DNA from: PALSA-693 sp963834725
Lineage (GTDB): Bacteria > Actinomycetota > Acidimicrobiia > Acidimicrobiales > Palsa-688
DNA: 64,000 nt
NCBI GenBank assembly: GCA_963834725.1
Contig: CAWICN010000001.1
Location: 4,526,001-4,590,000, forward strand
Direction: 5' to 3'
This document shows positions 53,129 to 61,896 of this stretch, piece by piece. The position numbers and the translations under genes were made by a program. The notes beneath the pieces are model-generated. The model made no database searches. It saw only the letters and a list, made by a program, of their open reading frames with translations, and was not told the origin of the DNA. Every line of letters begins with the position of its first letter. Within the stretch, counting starts at the first letter, position 1.

Positions 53129-53186
53129 GCCCTCGACGATTGAGGGCCCTCGACCGTTGAGGGCCCTCGACCGTTGAGGTGCCCTC
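53127..53186 (+). repeat. 17-bp repeats starting at the stop codon of the Rmd-like gene
   Basis: GCCCTCGACCGTTGAGG-type units start at 53127, 53144, 53161 and, truncated, 53179. The first begins inside the TGA stop region. They lie in the 96-bp gap before the convergent hypothetical gene; arms such as CCCTCGAC and GTTGAGGG could also form small hairpins. Confidence 0.82.
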
Positions 53187-53224
53187 GATAGTGGCGGCCA
53201 GGGGCCCGTAGATGGCGCGGAAGA

Positions 53225-53665
53225 TCAGTCGAGGCCAACCACGCTTCGCAGCCGCTGCTCGGGCTCGACAGCGGCGGCGCGCAAGGACTGCAGGAGGCTG
53301 CGGGCGGCGGGCGGAAGGTACTGCTCGATGAGGTCGAACTGCTCGTCAAAACGATGGCGCACCGGCTGGACGCGCTCGTCGAGGGTGCGGGCGAGCTGGG
53401 ACAGCTGGGTACGGGCGGTAGGGGCGTCGCCGGTCGCACTGATCTGGTCCGACCAGCCGCCCTGGTCCAGCCAGCCGGCCTGGTCCAGCCAGCCCTCCAG
53501 CTGTTTGGTCAACTCCACTCGCCGGACCTGGGCCCGCTGGAACCCGAGTACCCCGAGGCCGATGGCCGTGTAGGCGCCGTCCCTCAGGACCTGGCCAAGA
53601 TCAGCGGCCGCCTTGTTGAGGTCGACCTTGCTGAAGTCGAAGAGAAGTTCGTTGCTGTCCGCCAT
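53225..53665 (-). CDS. Hypothetical helical protein
   Basis: 146 aa from the ATG with GGAGG 8 nt upstream (MADSNELLFDFSKVDLNKAAADLGQVL). A short hydrophobic stretch (GAYTAIGLGVLGFQ) precedes a charged helical part with an 18-bp-based WLDQ repeat (GWLDQAGWLDQGGWSDQ), then a long helix (LSQLARTLDERVQPVRHRFDEQFDLIEQYLPPAARSLLQ). It resembles phasin- or heparin-binding-haemagglutinin-like amphipathic proteins only in style; I do not recognise a family. Divergent from the large glycosyltransferase gene. Confidence 0.7.
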   Translation of the reverse strand: MADSNELLFDFSKVDLNKAAADLGQVLRDGAYTAIGLGVLGFQRAQVRRVELTKQLEGWLDQAGWLDQGGWSDQISATGDAPTARTQLSQLARTLDERVQPVRHRFDEQFDLIEQYLPPAARSLLQSLRAAAVEPEQRLRSVVGLD

Positions 53666-53783
53666 GTCGATAACCTCCTCGCGGCGGGCCCGGGTGCTTG
53701 CTGTGATGTCAGCATTGTATAACAGTTGCAAGCATTCAGGGCAACCCGATCTGCCCCACTGCACCTACTAGGCTGCGGGCTAG

Positions 53784-56700
53784 GTGGTCTTCAAATCCCA
53801 ACAGGCGGCCCCCGCGGTGGTGGCGGTGCTCGTCACCTGCGATCCCGGCTCGTGGTTCGAGGATGGGCTGTCCTCTCTGGCGCACCAGGACTATCCCGCC
53901 CTGTCCGTGCTCGTGATCGACGCGGCGAGCGACGAGGATCCGAGCGCCCGGGTGGCGTCCGTGTTCCCGGGCGCCGACGTGATGCGCCTGGACGGGCGGG
54001 TTGGCTTCGGCCGGGCCGCCAACGAGGTGTTGAAGCGACCGGAAGGCCCGTTCCACCTCCTGTTCTGCCACGACGATGTGGTGCTGGCCCCGGATGCGGT
54101 CCGGTGCCTGGTGGAGGAAGCGTTCCGTTCCAACGCGGGTATCGCCACTCCGAAGTACGTGCAGTGGGACGATCCGAAGCGGCTCCTGGCGATCGGTGCA
54201 ACTGCCGACAAGGTAGGGGCCATTCAGGACCTTGTCGAGCCGGGCGAGCTGGACCAGCAGCAGCGCGACAGGGTGCGCGAGGTCCTGGTAGCACCGGCTG
54301 GCGCCATGCTGGTGCGGGCCGACCTGTTCCGGGCGGTGGGTGGGTTCAACGCCACCATCGATCAGTTCGGCGAAGATCTCGACCTCTCATGGCGGGTCCG
54401 GGTCGCGGGCGCGAGGGTCGTGACGGTCCCCGCCGCAAGGGTGCGGCACCTGGAAGCGATCCGCCGTGGGATCCGTCCGGGCTGGCGGAGTCGGGTCAGC
54501 CGGCGACGATCCGACCGGCTCCGCGACCAGCACCGCGTGCGCACCCTCCTGACCTGTTACAGCTGGTTCAACCTGGTCTGGCTCCTCCCGGTCGCCGTGC
54601 TCTACATGCTGGGAGAGGCGAGCATCCGCATTCTGCAGGGACGACCGGGCGAGGCCGCCCACCTGGTGGAATCTTTCGCCGTCGCAGGGCGCGAGCCGGC
54701 CGAGTTGTGGCGGTCCCGGCGCCGGGTGCAGCGAGGGCGCCGAACGCGCGATCGCGAGATTCGGCGCTTGCAGACCCGGGGCAACGCCCGGGTGTGCACC
54801 TACGTGCAGGAGCGTCTGGAAGATGCCCGGGGTGGCCAGTCGCGGACGAGGACCTCGAGCACCGACGGTGAGGGCGGGTTCTCTCCGCTGGATACACGTG
54901 CGGCCACCACCGCGGTGGCGCCCGGTAATGGCCACGGGCCCGGGCCGACCAAAGGTTCGCCGTGGAAGCAATTCGCGTTGGTTGGAGCGGTCCTGTTGAT
55001 CGTGCTCCTCTTCGGCTCCAGGAGCCTTCTCGGCCACTCCCTGCCGGCGGTGGCCCAGCTGCCAAACTTGTCGGTGGGGGGGTCCGCCCTCTGGCGATCC
55101 TGGTGGTCGACCTGGCAGACGGCCGGTCTGGGGGTTACCGCTCCGAGCAGTCCGGCCCTTGCGGTGCTCGGACTGCTGGCGACGGTCTTCTTCGGTGCGG
55201 TGGGGACCCTGCAGCACGTGGTCGTGCTCGGCCCGCTGGTACTCGGCCCGCTCGGCGCCTACTGGGCGGCGAGATGGTGGGGCTCACGGCGTGGCCGCCT
55301 GGCGGCGTTGATCGCGTACGCGGTGGTCCCGCTGCCATACAACGCGCTGGCAAGGGGGCACTGGGACGGTCTGGTCGCCTACGCCGTTATGCCGTGGGTG
55401 ATAGCCGCCATCGGCCGCATCTCGGGGGAGATCCCGATGCCGGACACCCCGCCCGAACGCACCTGGGGTCGGATAATCGGCCTGGGCATCCTGGTCGCGG
55501 TGGCGGCCTCGGCCGTGCCGTCGCTCATGTACGTCGTACCGCTGGTCGGTCTGGCCTTGCTCGGCGGTTCCGCATTGGCCGGCCGGACCCGGGCCGGCTT
55601 GCGCCTGTTCGTGATCGCCCTGGTGTCGACGGCGGTCGCCTTCGTACTGCTCGTTCCGTGGTCGGCCTCGGTGCTCGGCAGCCGGGTCGCGATCCTTGGC
55701 AGTGGCGCCGGCCCGGCCGGACGGCTGGGCTTCGGGCAACTGCTCCGGTTCGACACGGGTCCGATCGCGCCGGGGCGGCTCGGCTGGGCGCTTCTTGTCG
55801 CGGCCGCCTTGCCACTGTTCATCGGGCGTGGTTGGCGGCTGGCGTGGGCGACCCGGCTCTGGACGGTGGCCATCGTCTTCTTCTGGCTGACGTGGGCGGG
55901 GGGACGGGGCTGGCTCCCAGCCCTTCCGGCGGAGGTTGGCCTGGCGCCGGCCGGGGCCGCCCTGGCCGGGTCGGTGGGGCTCGGTGTGGTCGCATTCGAA
56001 CTGGACGTGCCCGGATTTCGGTTCGGCTGGCGTCAGCTGGCGGCAACGGTCAGCGCGGCGGCGCTCGCGGTGGCGGCAATCCCCGTGCTCGTGGCCTCCG
56101 GACAGGGCCGCTGGCACCTTCCGAGCGCCGACGCCAGCGCCGTCCTCGCCTTTCTTCCCGGCCAACAGCGCAGCGGGGCCTATCGGGTGCTCTGGGTCGG
56201 CGCACCTGACGCCTTGCCGCTGCCCGGCCGAAGCCTTGACGCGGGCATCGGGTTCGCCACGTCCGACAATGGCGCACCGGACGTCACGGACCAGTGGATC
56301 ACGGCCCAGGAAGGCTCCAGCCCCGCCATCGCCGCTGATCTCCGCCTGGTCCAAAACGGGTTGACCACCAAGTTCGGCCACCTGCTCGCCCCTATGGCCG
56401 TGCGATACGTGGTGGTCCCCAACCACAACGGCCCGGCCGGCAGCGGGGCAATCGCAGTGTCCACGCCGGGTGCCCTCCTGGACGGGTTGCAGTTGCAGAC
56501 CGACCTCGAGGTCCTCAACGTCGACCCCCACTACACCGTCTATGAGAACGCAGCGTGGGCTCCTCTGCGGGCGGTGCTGCCGCCGGCGATAGCGGCCGGC
56601 CCGGCGGCCGGTGCCGGCGACCTGCGAGCCCTGCAGGCGACCGATCTCACCGGGGCAGCCCCGGTGCTTGGCAACGGGACAGCCATCCGCGCCTCCGGCT

Positions 56701-57131
56701 CGGTTCCGCCCGGATCCACTGTCTACGTGGCTCAAACTCGCCAGAGCGACTGGCGCCTCCATGTCGGCGATACCACGGTCGGTCCACAACCGGCGTTCGG
56801 CTGGGGCATGAGTTTCCGGGTCCCGTCGACGTCGACCGCTGCCACAGCGGCGTCAGGGCCGGCGACCCTCGGCCTGCCCGCATCCCCCGGATGGCGAGGC
56901 GCTCAGATCGCGGAGGTCTCGCTGTGGGCGGTGGCCGTCCTCCTTGTCGCGATCGACCTGGGACGCCGCCGGGGCAGGTATTCCGGGAGCGAGCGGGCCC
57001 GCCCCGAATGGTTCGCCTCGCTTTACGCGGCCGGCGCCGATTCGGGTCTGCGAGGCAACGGCCACGATGGCCGCGGCCCAGATCTCGAAGGGGCAGGCCT
57101 GGAAGGAGAGGAGTCGTGGGACGATGCCTGA
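53784..57131 (+). CDS. GT2 glycosyltransferase fused to a polytopic membrane/extracytoplasmic domain
   Basis: 1115 aa, GTG start. Residues ~10-260 are a GT2 domain: VVAVLVTCDPGSWFEDGLSSLAHQDYPALSVLVID, GRVGFGRAANEVL, LLFCHDDVVLAPDAV, GAMLVRADLFRAVGGFNATIDQFGEDLDLSWRVRVAG. Then come a membrane helix, a basic linker, about ten further predicted hydrophobic segments from residue ~390 (FALVGAVLLIVLLFGS onward), and an extracytoplasmic region with a last membrane helix near 1055-1072. Such GT2-membrane fusions occur in actinobacterial envelope-glycan loci. The stop overlaps the next gene start by 8 bp. Confidence 0.88.
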   Translation: MVFKSQQAAPAVVAVLVTCDPGSWFEDGLSSLAHQDYPALSVLVIDAASDEDPSARVASVFPGADVMRLDGRVGFGRAANEVLKRPEGPFHLLFCHDDVVLAPDAVRCLVEEAFRSNAGIATPKYVQWDDPKRLLAIGATADKVGAIQDLVEPGELDQQQRDRVREVLVAPAGAMLVRADLFRAVGGFNATIDQFGEDLDLSWRVRVAGARVVTVPAARVRHLEAIRRGIRPGWRSRVSRRRSDRLRDQHRVRTLLTCYSWFNLVWLLPVAVLYMLGEASIRILQGRPGEAAHLVESFAVAGREPAELWRSRRRVQRGRRTRDREIRRLQTRGNARVCTYVQERLEDARGGQSRTRTSSTDGEGGFSPLDTRAATTAVAPGNGHGPGPTKGSPWKQFALVGAVLLIVLLFGSRSLLGHSLPAVAQLPNLSVGGSALWRSWWSTWQTAGLGVTAPSSPALAVLGLLATVFFGAVGTLQHVVVLGPLVLGPLGAYWAARWWGSRRGRLAALIAYAVVPLPYNALARGHWDGLVAYAVMPWVIAAIGRISGEIPMPDTPPERTWGRIIGLGILVAVAASAVPSLMYVVPLVGLALLGGSALAGRTRAGLRLFVIALVSTAVAFVLLVPWSASVLGSRVAILGSGAGPAGRLGFGQLLRFDTGPIAPGRLGWALLVAAALPLFIGRGWRLAWATRLWTVAIVFFWLTWAGGRGWLPALPAEVGLAPAGAALAGSVGLGVVAFELDVPGFRFGWRQLAATVSAAALAVAAIPVLVASGQGRWHLPSADASAVLAFLPGQQRSGAYRVLWVGAPDALPLPGRSLDAGIGFATSDNGAPDVTDQWITAQEGSSPAIAADLRLVQNGLTTKFGHLLAPMAVRYVVVPNHNGPAGSGAIAVSTPGALLDGLQLQTDLEVLNVDPHYTVYENAAWAPLRAVLPPAIAAGPAAGAGDLRALQATDLTGAAPVLGNGTAIRASGSVPPGSTVYVAQTRQSDWRLHVGDTTVGPQPAFGWGMSFRVPSTSTAATAASGPATLGLPASPGWRGAQIAEVSLWAVAVLLVAIDLGRRRGRYSGSERARPEWFASLYAAGADSGLRGNGHDGRGPDLEGAGLEGEESWDDA

Positions 57132-58767
57132 CCTGCGATCCCGGCGGGTGCCGTCCCGCCCGTCCCGTCGCTCCGGTGAGGCGATCCGGGTGGCCATCCT
57201 GGCCGCGCTGGCGGCCGCCCTCATCGCCGGTTTGATGATCGACCGGACAGCGGGACCGGTCGCCCGGGTCCGGGATGCCGCACCGGTCGCCGGCGCTCCA
57301 GTGGCGGCCCCCGCTCGGGCCCTCTCCTCGTCGTGGTTCTGCGCCGGAGCGACCGACGACCATCCCCGAGCTGGACGGCCCGGCGGCCCGGCTCCCGGTT
57401 ATGTCGCGATCGCCAACAGCGGCTCCGCCGCGGTGCCCGGCCTGGTCACGCTGGTCCCGAGCATCGGGGCGGCGGTACGGATTCCGGTGACGATACCCGC
57501 CCACGGTCGCAGGGTGATCGCTGAGGATGTTCCCCAGGGTGCGCCTTGGATCGGGGCCATCGTCGACGTCGACGCCGGCGGCGTCGCCGTGGCCCAGGAC
57601 GTCTATGGTCCGCTCGGGGGCTCGGCCAGCCCGTGCGCTACTGCGGGCTCCTCGCAGTGGTACTTCGCGACTGGAGCCACCCTGGTCAACGCCCAGGTCG
57701 GACTGTCGCTGCTCAACCCGTATCCCACCGATGCCATCGTGGATCTATCGTTCACGACCAGTCAGGGGGTCGAGTCACCCGAGCAGTTCCAGGGCCTGAC
57801 CGTCCCGGCCGACGGGCTGGTTGCTGTCAACCTTGGCGATCACCTGCGCCGCCGGCAGTTCATTGCCACCACCGTGACGACCCGGTCGGGGCGCCTGGTG
57901 GCCTGGAAGACCCAGGTGGTCACGCCCCCGTTACCCGGTGAGGTGCTGCTCGGCACCCCCGCCGCGTCCAGCCCGCTCGCCGACCCGGCCGCCCCCGTCG
58001 CCGGCGTCACCCTGACGCCGGGGGTGCCGGATCCTGCGGCGACCTGGACCTGGGCCGAGGGCGACGCCGGGAGCGGGATGAACGAGAGCTACGTGATCTA
58101 CAACCCCGGTAGGGGTACGGCCCGTTTGCAGCTGTCAATCGACCTCGACCAGGGCGTGCCGGAGCCGTTCGACCTATCGGTAGGCCCCGACGAGGTCACG
58201 ACGGTCGTTTCCAGCCAGGAGGTCCGCATTCCTCCCGGGGTCGGGCACGCCGCCGTCCTCCAGAGCCGGAACGGGGTCCCCGTCGTGGCCGAACGCGTCG
58301 TCGCCGCCACCTCGCCGTCAAGATGGTCGGGTCTCGGTGAGTTGGCGGGCGGTCTGGTGGCGGCGTCCCGCTGGCTGTTCCCCGCCGCCCAGTCCGACCG
58401 CACCCACAACGGCTGGGTGGTCCTCTACAACCCCGGATCGAGCCCGGTCCGAGCCGCCTTGACCGCGCTCGGACCCGGGGGCGAAACCGGGCTCGGCACA
58501 GTGACGGTGCCACCGGGCCGCCGGGTCCCCATTGGCCTCAACCAGCAGCAACCCGCGCTCAACCTGCCGCTCCTGCTCCAAGCATCGGCACCCGTCTACG
58601 CGGAACTGGGCATCTACGGGACAGGCGGCGCGCACGGGATCAGCTTGAGCTTCGGGGTGCCCCTGAGTACTTCGAATCTCAACTACGTTGATGATCTCAA
58701 GGCTCCCCCTATGGGCCGCCATGTCCTGTTCGCCCGCATACCTTCAAGAGCAAGATCATCAACGTAG
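57124..58767 (+). CDS. Secreted DUF5719-like protein
   Basis: 547 aa. One N-terminal membrane or signal segment (AIRVAILAALAAALIAGLMID), then repeated beta-rich modules with recurring patterns: SSSWFCAGATDDHP, GYVAIANSGSAAVPGLVTLVPS, QWYFATGATLVNAQVGLSLLNPYPTDAIVDLSF, NESYVIYNPGRGTARLQLSID, SRWLFPAAQSDRTHNGWVVLYNPGSSPVRAALTAL. These fit the actinobacterial DUF5719 group found next to envelope glycosyltransferases. Overlaps the upstream GT2-fusion gene by 8 bp. The final ~30 residues (TSNLNYVDDLKAPP...) come from the inverted-repeat element at 58676 and are probably not original. Confidence 0.8.
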   Translation: MPDLRSRRVPSRPSRRSGEAIRVAILAALAAALIAGLMIDRTAGPVARVRDAAPVAGAPVAAPARALSSSWFCAGATDDHPRAGRPGGPAPGYVAIANSGSAAVPGLVTLVPSIGAAVRIPVTIPAHGRRVIAEDVPQGAPWIGAIVDVDAGGVAVAQDVYGPLGGSASPCATAGSSQWYFATGATLVNAQVGLSLLNPYPTDAIVDLSFTTSQGVESPEQFQGLTVPADGLVAVNLGDHLRRRQFIATTVTTRSGRLVAWKTQVVTPPLPGEVLLGTPAASSPLADPAAPVAGVTLTPGVPDPAATWTWAEGDAGSGMNESYVIYNPGRGTARLQLSIDLDQGVPEPFDLSVGPDEVTTVVSSQEVRIPPGVGHAAVLQSRNGVPVVAERVVAATSPSRWSGLGELAGGLVAASRWLFPAAQSDRTHNGWVVLYNPGSSPVRAALTALGPGGETGLGTVTVPPGRRVPIGLNQQQPALNLPLLLQASAPVYAELGIYGTGGAHGISLSFGVPLSTSNLNYVDDLKAPPMGRHVLFARIPSRARSST

Positions 58768-58774
58768 TTGAGAT
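58676..58774. repeat. 99-bp element with 22-bp perfect terminal inverted repeats between convergent genes
   Basis: Left arm ATCTCAACTACGTTGATGAT (plus CT) at 58676-58697 and its exact complement at 58753-58774, separated by 55 bp. Flanks continue as an imperfect inverted repeat (AGTACTTCGA versus AGTGCTTCAG read inward). The arms are AT-richer than the genome and cover the end of the DUF5719 gene. It could be a miniature mobile element remnant or a long-loop bidirectional terminator for the DUF5719 and ftsH genes. Confidence 0.85.
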
Positions 58775-58802
58775 CTGAAGCACTTAGTGGAGATTCGGAC
58801 CA

Positions 58803-60839
58803 CTAGCGGTCCGTAGGCGCGGGGCTTGAGCCCTCGGGATCGTCCTCCCGCGACGCTTTCGCCGGCCAGGTGAACAGTCCTGGCGGGGGGCCGACCGCAC
58901 TGCCGACGCCCTGGCCGTTGGCCTCCTCGTCTTCGGCGAACCTGGGGACCAACTGGACGTGGTCGTGGACCGGCCGACCGTAGGCACCGTCGACCAGCCG
59001 GCCGACTTCGGCCCCGTCGATGGTCTCGTGCTCAACCAGGGCGGCGGCCACCGCGGCCAGCCCGTGCCGGTGTTCGTTGAGGAGCCGGGTGGCCCTCGCC
59101 TCCTGCTCGCGCAGGATGCGCTCGACCTCCTCGTCGATCACCCGGGATGTCACGTCGCTGTAATCCCGCGCCGCGTGCATGAGATCCTCGCCGAGGAACA
59201 CCTGGCCTTCCTGACCCCATGCCATAGGGCCGATCCGCTCGCTCATGCCGAACTCCCGGACCATCTTGCGGGCCATCTCCGTCGCCCGCTGCAAATCGTT
59301 GGAGGCACCGGTGGAGAGGCTGCCGAGGATCAAGCTCTCGGCGCAGCGCCCGCCCATCATCACGCACACGGCGTCCTCGATGTACTCCCGCCAGTAGGTG
59401 TGCCGCTCCTCGATCGGCAGCTGCTGGGTCACCCCGAGGGCCACACCGGTGGGCAGGATGGTGACCTTGTGCACCGGGTCGGCGTCGGGAAGCACGTAGG
59501 CCAGCACGGAGTGGCCGCCCTCGTGGTAGGCGGTGGCCTCCTTTTCCTTGTCGGAAAGCACCGTGGACTCACGGCGCTGGCCCATCAGGACCCGGTCGCG
59601 GGCCGCCTCGAAATCCGCCATTGCGATGGCGGCCGCGCCGCGCCGCACCGCGTGCAGGGCCGCCTCGTTGACCAGGTTGGCCAGGTCGGCACCGCTCATA
59701 CCGGGGGTACCGCGTGCCACGACGCCCAGGTCGACGTCGGGCGCCACCCGCTTGTCCTTGCAGTGCACGGCGAGGATCGGCAGGCGCTCAGCCAGGTCAG
59801 GGAGGGGAACCACGATCTGACGGTCGAAGCGGCCGGGGCGCAGCAAGGCCGGGTCGAGGATGTCGGGACGGTTGGTGGCCGCCATCATGACCACCCCTTC
59901 GGTGCTCTCGAAACCGTCCATCTCTGCGAGCATCTGGTTGAGCGTTTGCTCTCGCTCGTCGTGTCCGCCACCAAGCCCCGCACCGCGCTTGCGGCCGATC
60001 GAATCGATCTCGTCAATGAAGATGATCGCCGGCGCCTGCTTTCGCGCCGTCTGGAACAAATCCCTGACGCGTGAGGCTCCCACTCCGACGAACATCTCCA
60101 TGAAGTCGGATCCCGTCACCGACAGGAACGGCACCCCCGCCTCGCCAGCTACGGCCCGGGCCAGCAGGGTCTTTCCTGTCCCCGGCGGTCCGACGAGGAG
60201 AACTCCCTTGGGGATCTTGGCGCCGATCTCCTTGAACCGGTTCGCCGAACGGAGGAAGTCCACCACCTCGGTGATCTCGAGTTTGACCCCGTCGTAGCCG
60301 GCCACGTCGGCGAAGGTGGTTCGCGGCCGCTCGGTGGTGTACACCTTGGCCTTGGAGCGCCCGATCGACATGATGCCGCTCATCTGGCCCTGGGCGCGCC
60401 GGCTGAGCCACACGAAGAGGAGAATGATCACCGCTCCGTACAACAGATACGGGATGATCGCGGCCCAGGTGCTGGTGCTGTTGTTGGTGAGCTTGAGGTC
60501 CTTGATATGCGAGGAGTAGAGGGCCAGTTGGGCGGCATTGGCATTGAGCTCCGGACCCTGGGCGAAGTACTGCGCTCCGTTGCTGGTGTAGGTGATGTGG
60601 CCGGTGTCCTTGTTGACCGAAGCCGCTGAGATCGATCCGCTGTTGAGCGCGGACAGAAATTGGCTGTAGGTCTGGCCGGTGGTGTTGCTCGTGCCCCGCA
60701 TCGAGGACAGCACGAGGGCCAGGATCCCGATCGTCACCAGCACCACCGCGACCCAGCGCCAGTTGCTGCTCGACGAGGAGGATCCCCCCGGGACGCCGGG
60801 GCCGCCCCCAGGCCGCATATCGCCGGGTTGCCTGCTCAT
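58803..60839 (-). CDS. ftsH: ATP-dependent zinc metalloprotease FtsH
   Basis: 678 aa, membrane-bound AAA+ protease for quality control of membrane and regulatory proteins. Two membrane helices (WVAVVLVTIGILALVLSS and AAIIPYLLYGAVIILLFVWL) flank a small extracytoplasmic domain. AAA module: Walker A GPPGTGKTLLARA, Walker B IIFIDEIDSIG, second-region-of-homology ATNRPDILDPALLRPGRFDRQ. Protease zinc motif HEGGH in ATAYHEGGHSVLAY and the third ligand region near SNDLQRATEMAR. N-terminal Ser-rich and C-terminal acidic tails are variable. Intact. Confidence 0.97.
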   Translation of the reverse strand: MSRQPGDMRPGGGPGVPGGSSSSSSNWRWVAVVLVTIGILALVLSSMRGTSNTTGQTYSQFLSALNSGSISAASVNKDTGHITYTSNGAQYFAQGPELNANAAQLALYSSHIKDLKLTNNSTSTWAAIIPYLLYGAVIILLFVWLSRRAQGQMSGIMSIGRSKAKVYTTERPRTTFADVAGYDGVKLEITEVVDFLRSANRFKEIGAKIPKGVLLVGPPGTGKTLLARAVAGEAGVPFLSVTGSDFMEMFVGVGASRVRDLFQTARKQAPAIIFIDEIDSIGRKRGAGLGGGHDEREQTLNQMLAEMDGFESTEGVVMMAATNRPDILDPALLRPGRFDRQIVVPLPDLAERLPILAVHCKDKRVAPDVDLGVVARGTPGMSGADLANLVNEAALHAVRRGAAAIAMADFEAARDRVLMGQRRESTVLSDKEKEATAYHEGGHSVLAYVLPDADPVHKVTILPTGVALGVTQQLPIEERHTYWREYIEDAVCVMMGGRCAESLILGSLSTGASNDLQRATEMARKMVREFGMSERIGPMAWGQEGQVFLGEDLMHAARDYSDVTSRVIDEEVERILREQEARATRLLNEHRHGLAAVAAALVEHETIDGAEVGRLVDGAYGRPVHDHVQLVPRFAEDEEANGQGVGSAVGPPPGLFTWPAKASREDDPEGSSPAPTDR

Positions 60840-60882
60840 ACGTCCATGCTAGGCGGCTTAAGCCCGATTACGCTGGCCACGC

Positions 60883-61122
60883 ATGGAACGCCGGCCTCTC
60901 TGCGCCCGCCCCGGATGCCAGGGGCGGACCGCGGCGTGGTTGACGTACGACTATGCCGGCCAGCAGGTCTGGCTCGACGACCTGCCTGCACCTGCCGGTG
61001 ATCATTGGGCCCTGTGCGCTGGTCACGCCAGGCGGCTACGGGCCCCACAGGGATGGACTCAGGTGGACCGCCGGGTGGTCCAGAGCCCGAGGTTCGACCC
61101 GCCCGCCGCCCTGGTGTCGTGA
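60883..61122 (+). CDS. DUF3499-like small zinc-ribbon-type protein
   Basis: 79 aa. The pattern CARPGCQGRTAAWLTYDYAGQQVWLDDL ... WALCAGHARRLRAPQGW, with Cys pairs and a His, matches my recollection of the actinobacterial DUF3499 family, often found near metalloprotease or envelope genes. Possible metal ligands: the two N-terminal Cys, and Cys plus His in LCAGH. Divergent from ftsH. Its TGA overlaps the GTG of the next gene (GTGA). Confidence 0.82.
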   Translation: MERRPLCARPGCQGRTAAWLTYDYAGQQVWLDDLPAPAGDHWALCAGHARRLRAPQGWTQVDRRVVQSPRFDPPAALVS

Positions 61123-61847
61123 ACCGGCCGGAGGCTCCCGCCTCCGGTAACCGGTGGGGGCTCGGCGAAGCGATCGCCGGTTTTGCGGTAGGGCTCGTGC
61201 TGTCGGCGGTGACCGCGTCGATCGCTGAGGGCGTGACCGGCTACCGCCCTTCGTCGACGTCGGGGATACCCCTCGCCGTCACCGCGGCGGACGTGGCCGG
61301 GCTCTGGCTGGGCCTGATCGGTGCCGTGCTGTTCGCCAGCCGGGTCCGGGGCCAGGGCGACCTCCGGCGCGACTACGGGTGGGGCCTCGGCGAGTGGTGG
61401 GACCTTCCCGTAGGGGCCGCTATCGGGCTGGCGAGCCAGTACATACTGATCCCGCTGCTGTATCTCCCGTTCGAGCATATTGACCGCAACCTGAGCCATG
61501 AGCTGAGCCAACCGGCCCGCAATGACAGCGCGGCTGTTCACAGCGTGGCGAGCCTGGTGGTGCTCATGCTGTTCCTCGTCGTCGGCGCTCCGATGGTGGA
61601 GGAGCTGTTCTTCCGCGGTCTGCTCCTCCGGTCCCTGCTCGGCCGTACCCCGCCTGCGGTGGCGATCGTGATCAGCGCCCTGCTGTTCGCCCTGGCCCAC
61701 TTCGAGGCGGTCCAGTTTGCCGGGCTGGCCGTCTTCGGCGTGGTGCTTGGCATCCTGGCCTGGCGCACCCGGCGGCTGGCCCCCGGCATCGGGGCCCACG
61801 CGGCCTTCAACGCAGCCGCTGTGATTTCCGTCGTGCACCTCCGGTGA
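61119..61847 (+). CDS. CPBP-family intramembrane glutamic endopeptidase
   Basis: 242 aa from GTG 61119 overlapping the DUF3499 stop. Several membrane helices; CPBP (Abi/CAAX-protease-like) motifs EELFFRGLLLRSL (motif 1, Glu pair and Arg), ALLFALAHFEA (motif 2 His) and GIGAHAAFNAAAV (motif 3 His/Asn). Members process or bind membrane proteins; the substrate is unknown. An apparent upstream extension lies inside the DUF3499 gene in another frame and is rejected. Confidence 0.9.
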   Translation: MNRPEAPASGNRWGLGEAIAGFAVGLVLSAVTASIAEGVTGYRPSSTSGIPLAVTAADVAGLWLGLIGAVLFASRVRGQGDLRRDYGWGLGEWWDLPVGAAIGLASQYILIPLLYLPFEHIDRNLSHELSQPARNDSAAVHSVASLVVLMLFLVVGAPMVEELFFRGLLLRSLLGRTPPAVAIVISALLFALAHFEAVQFAGLAVFGVVLGILAWRTRRLAPGIGAHAAFNAAAVISVVHLR

Positions 61848-61896
61848 GGCCGGCTGACGCCCGCCGGACGGCCGCGACGGGCAACATGGTTGTCGC

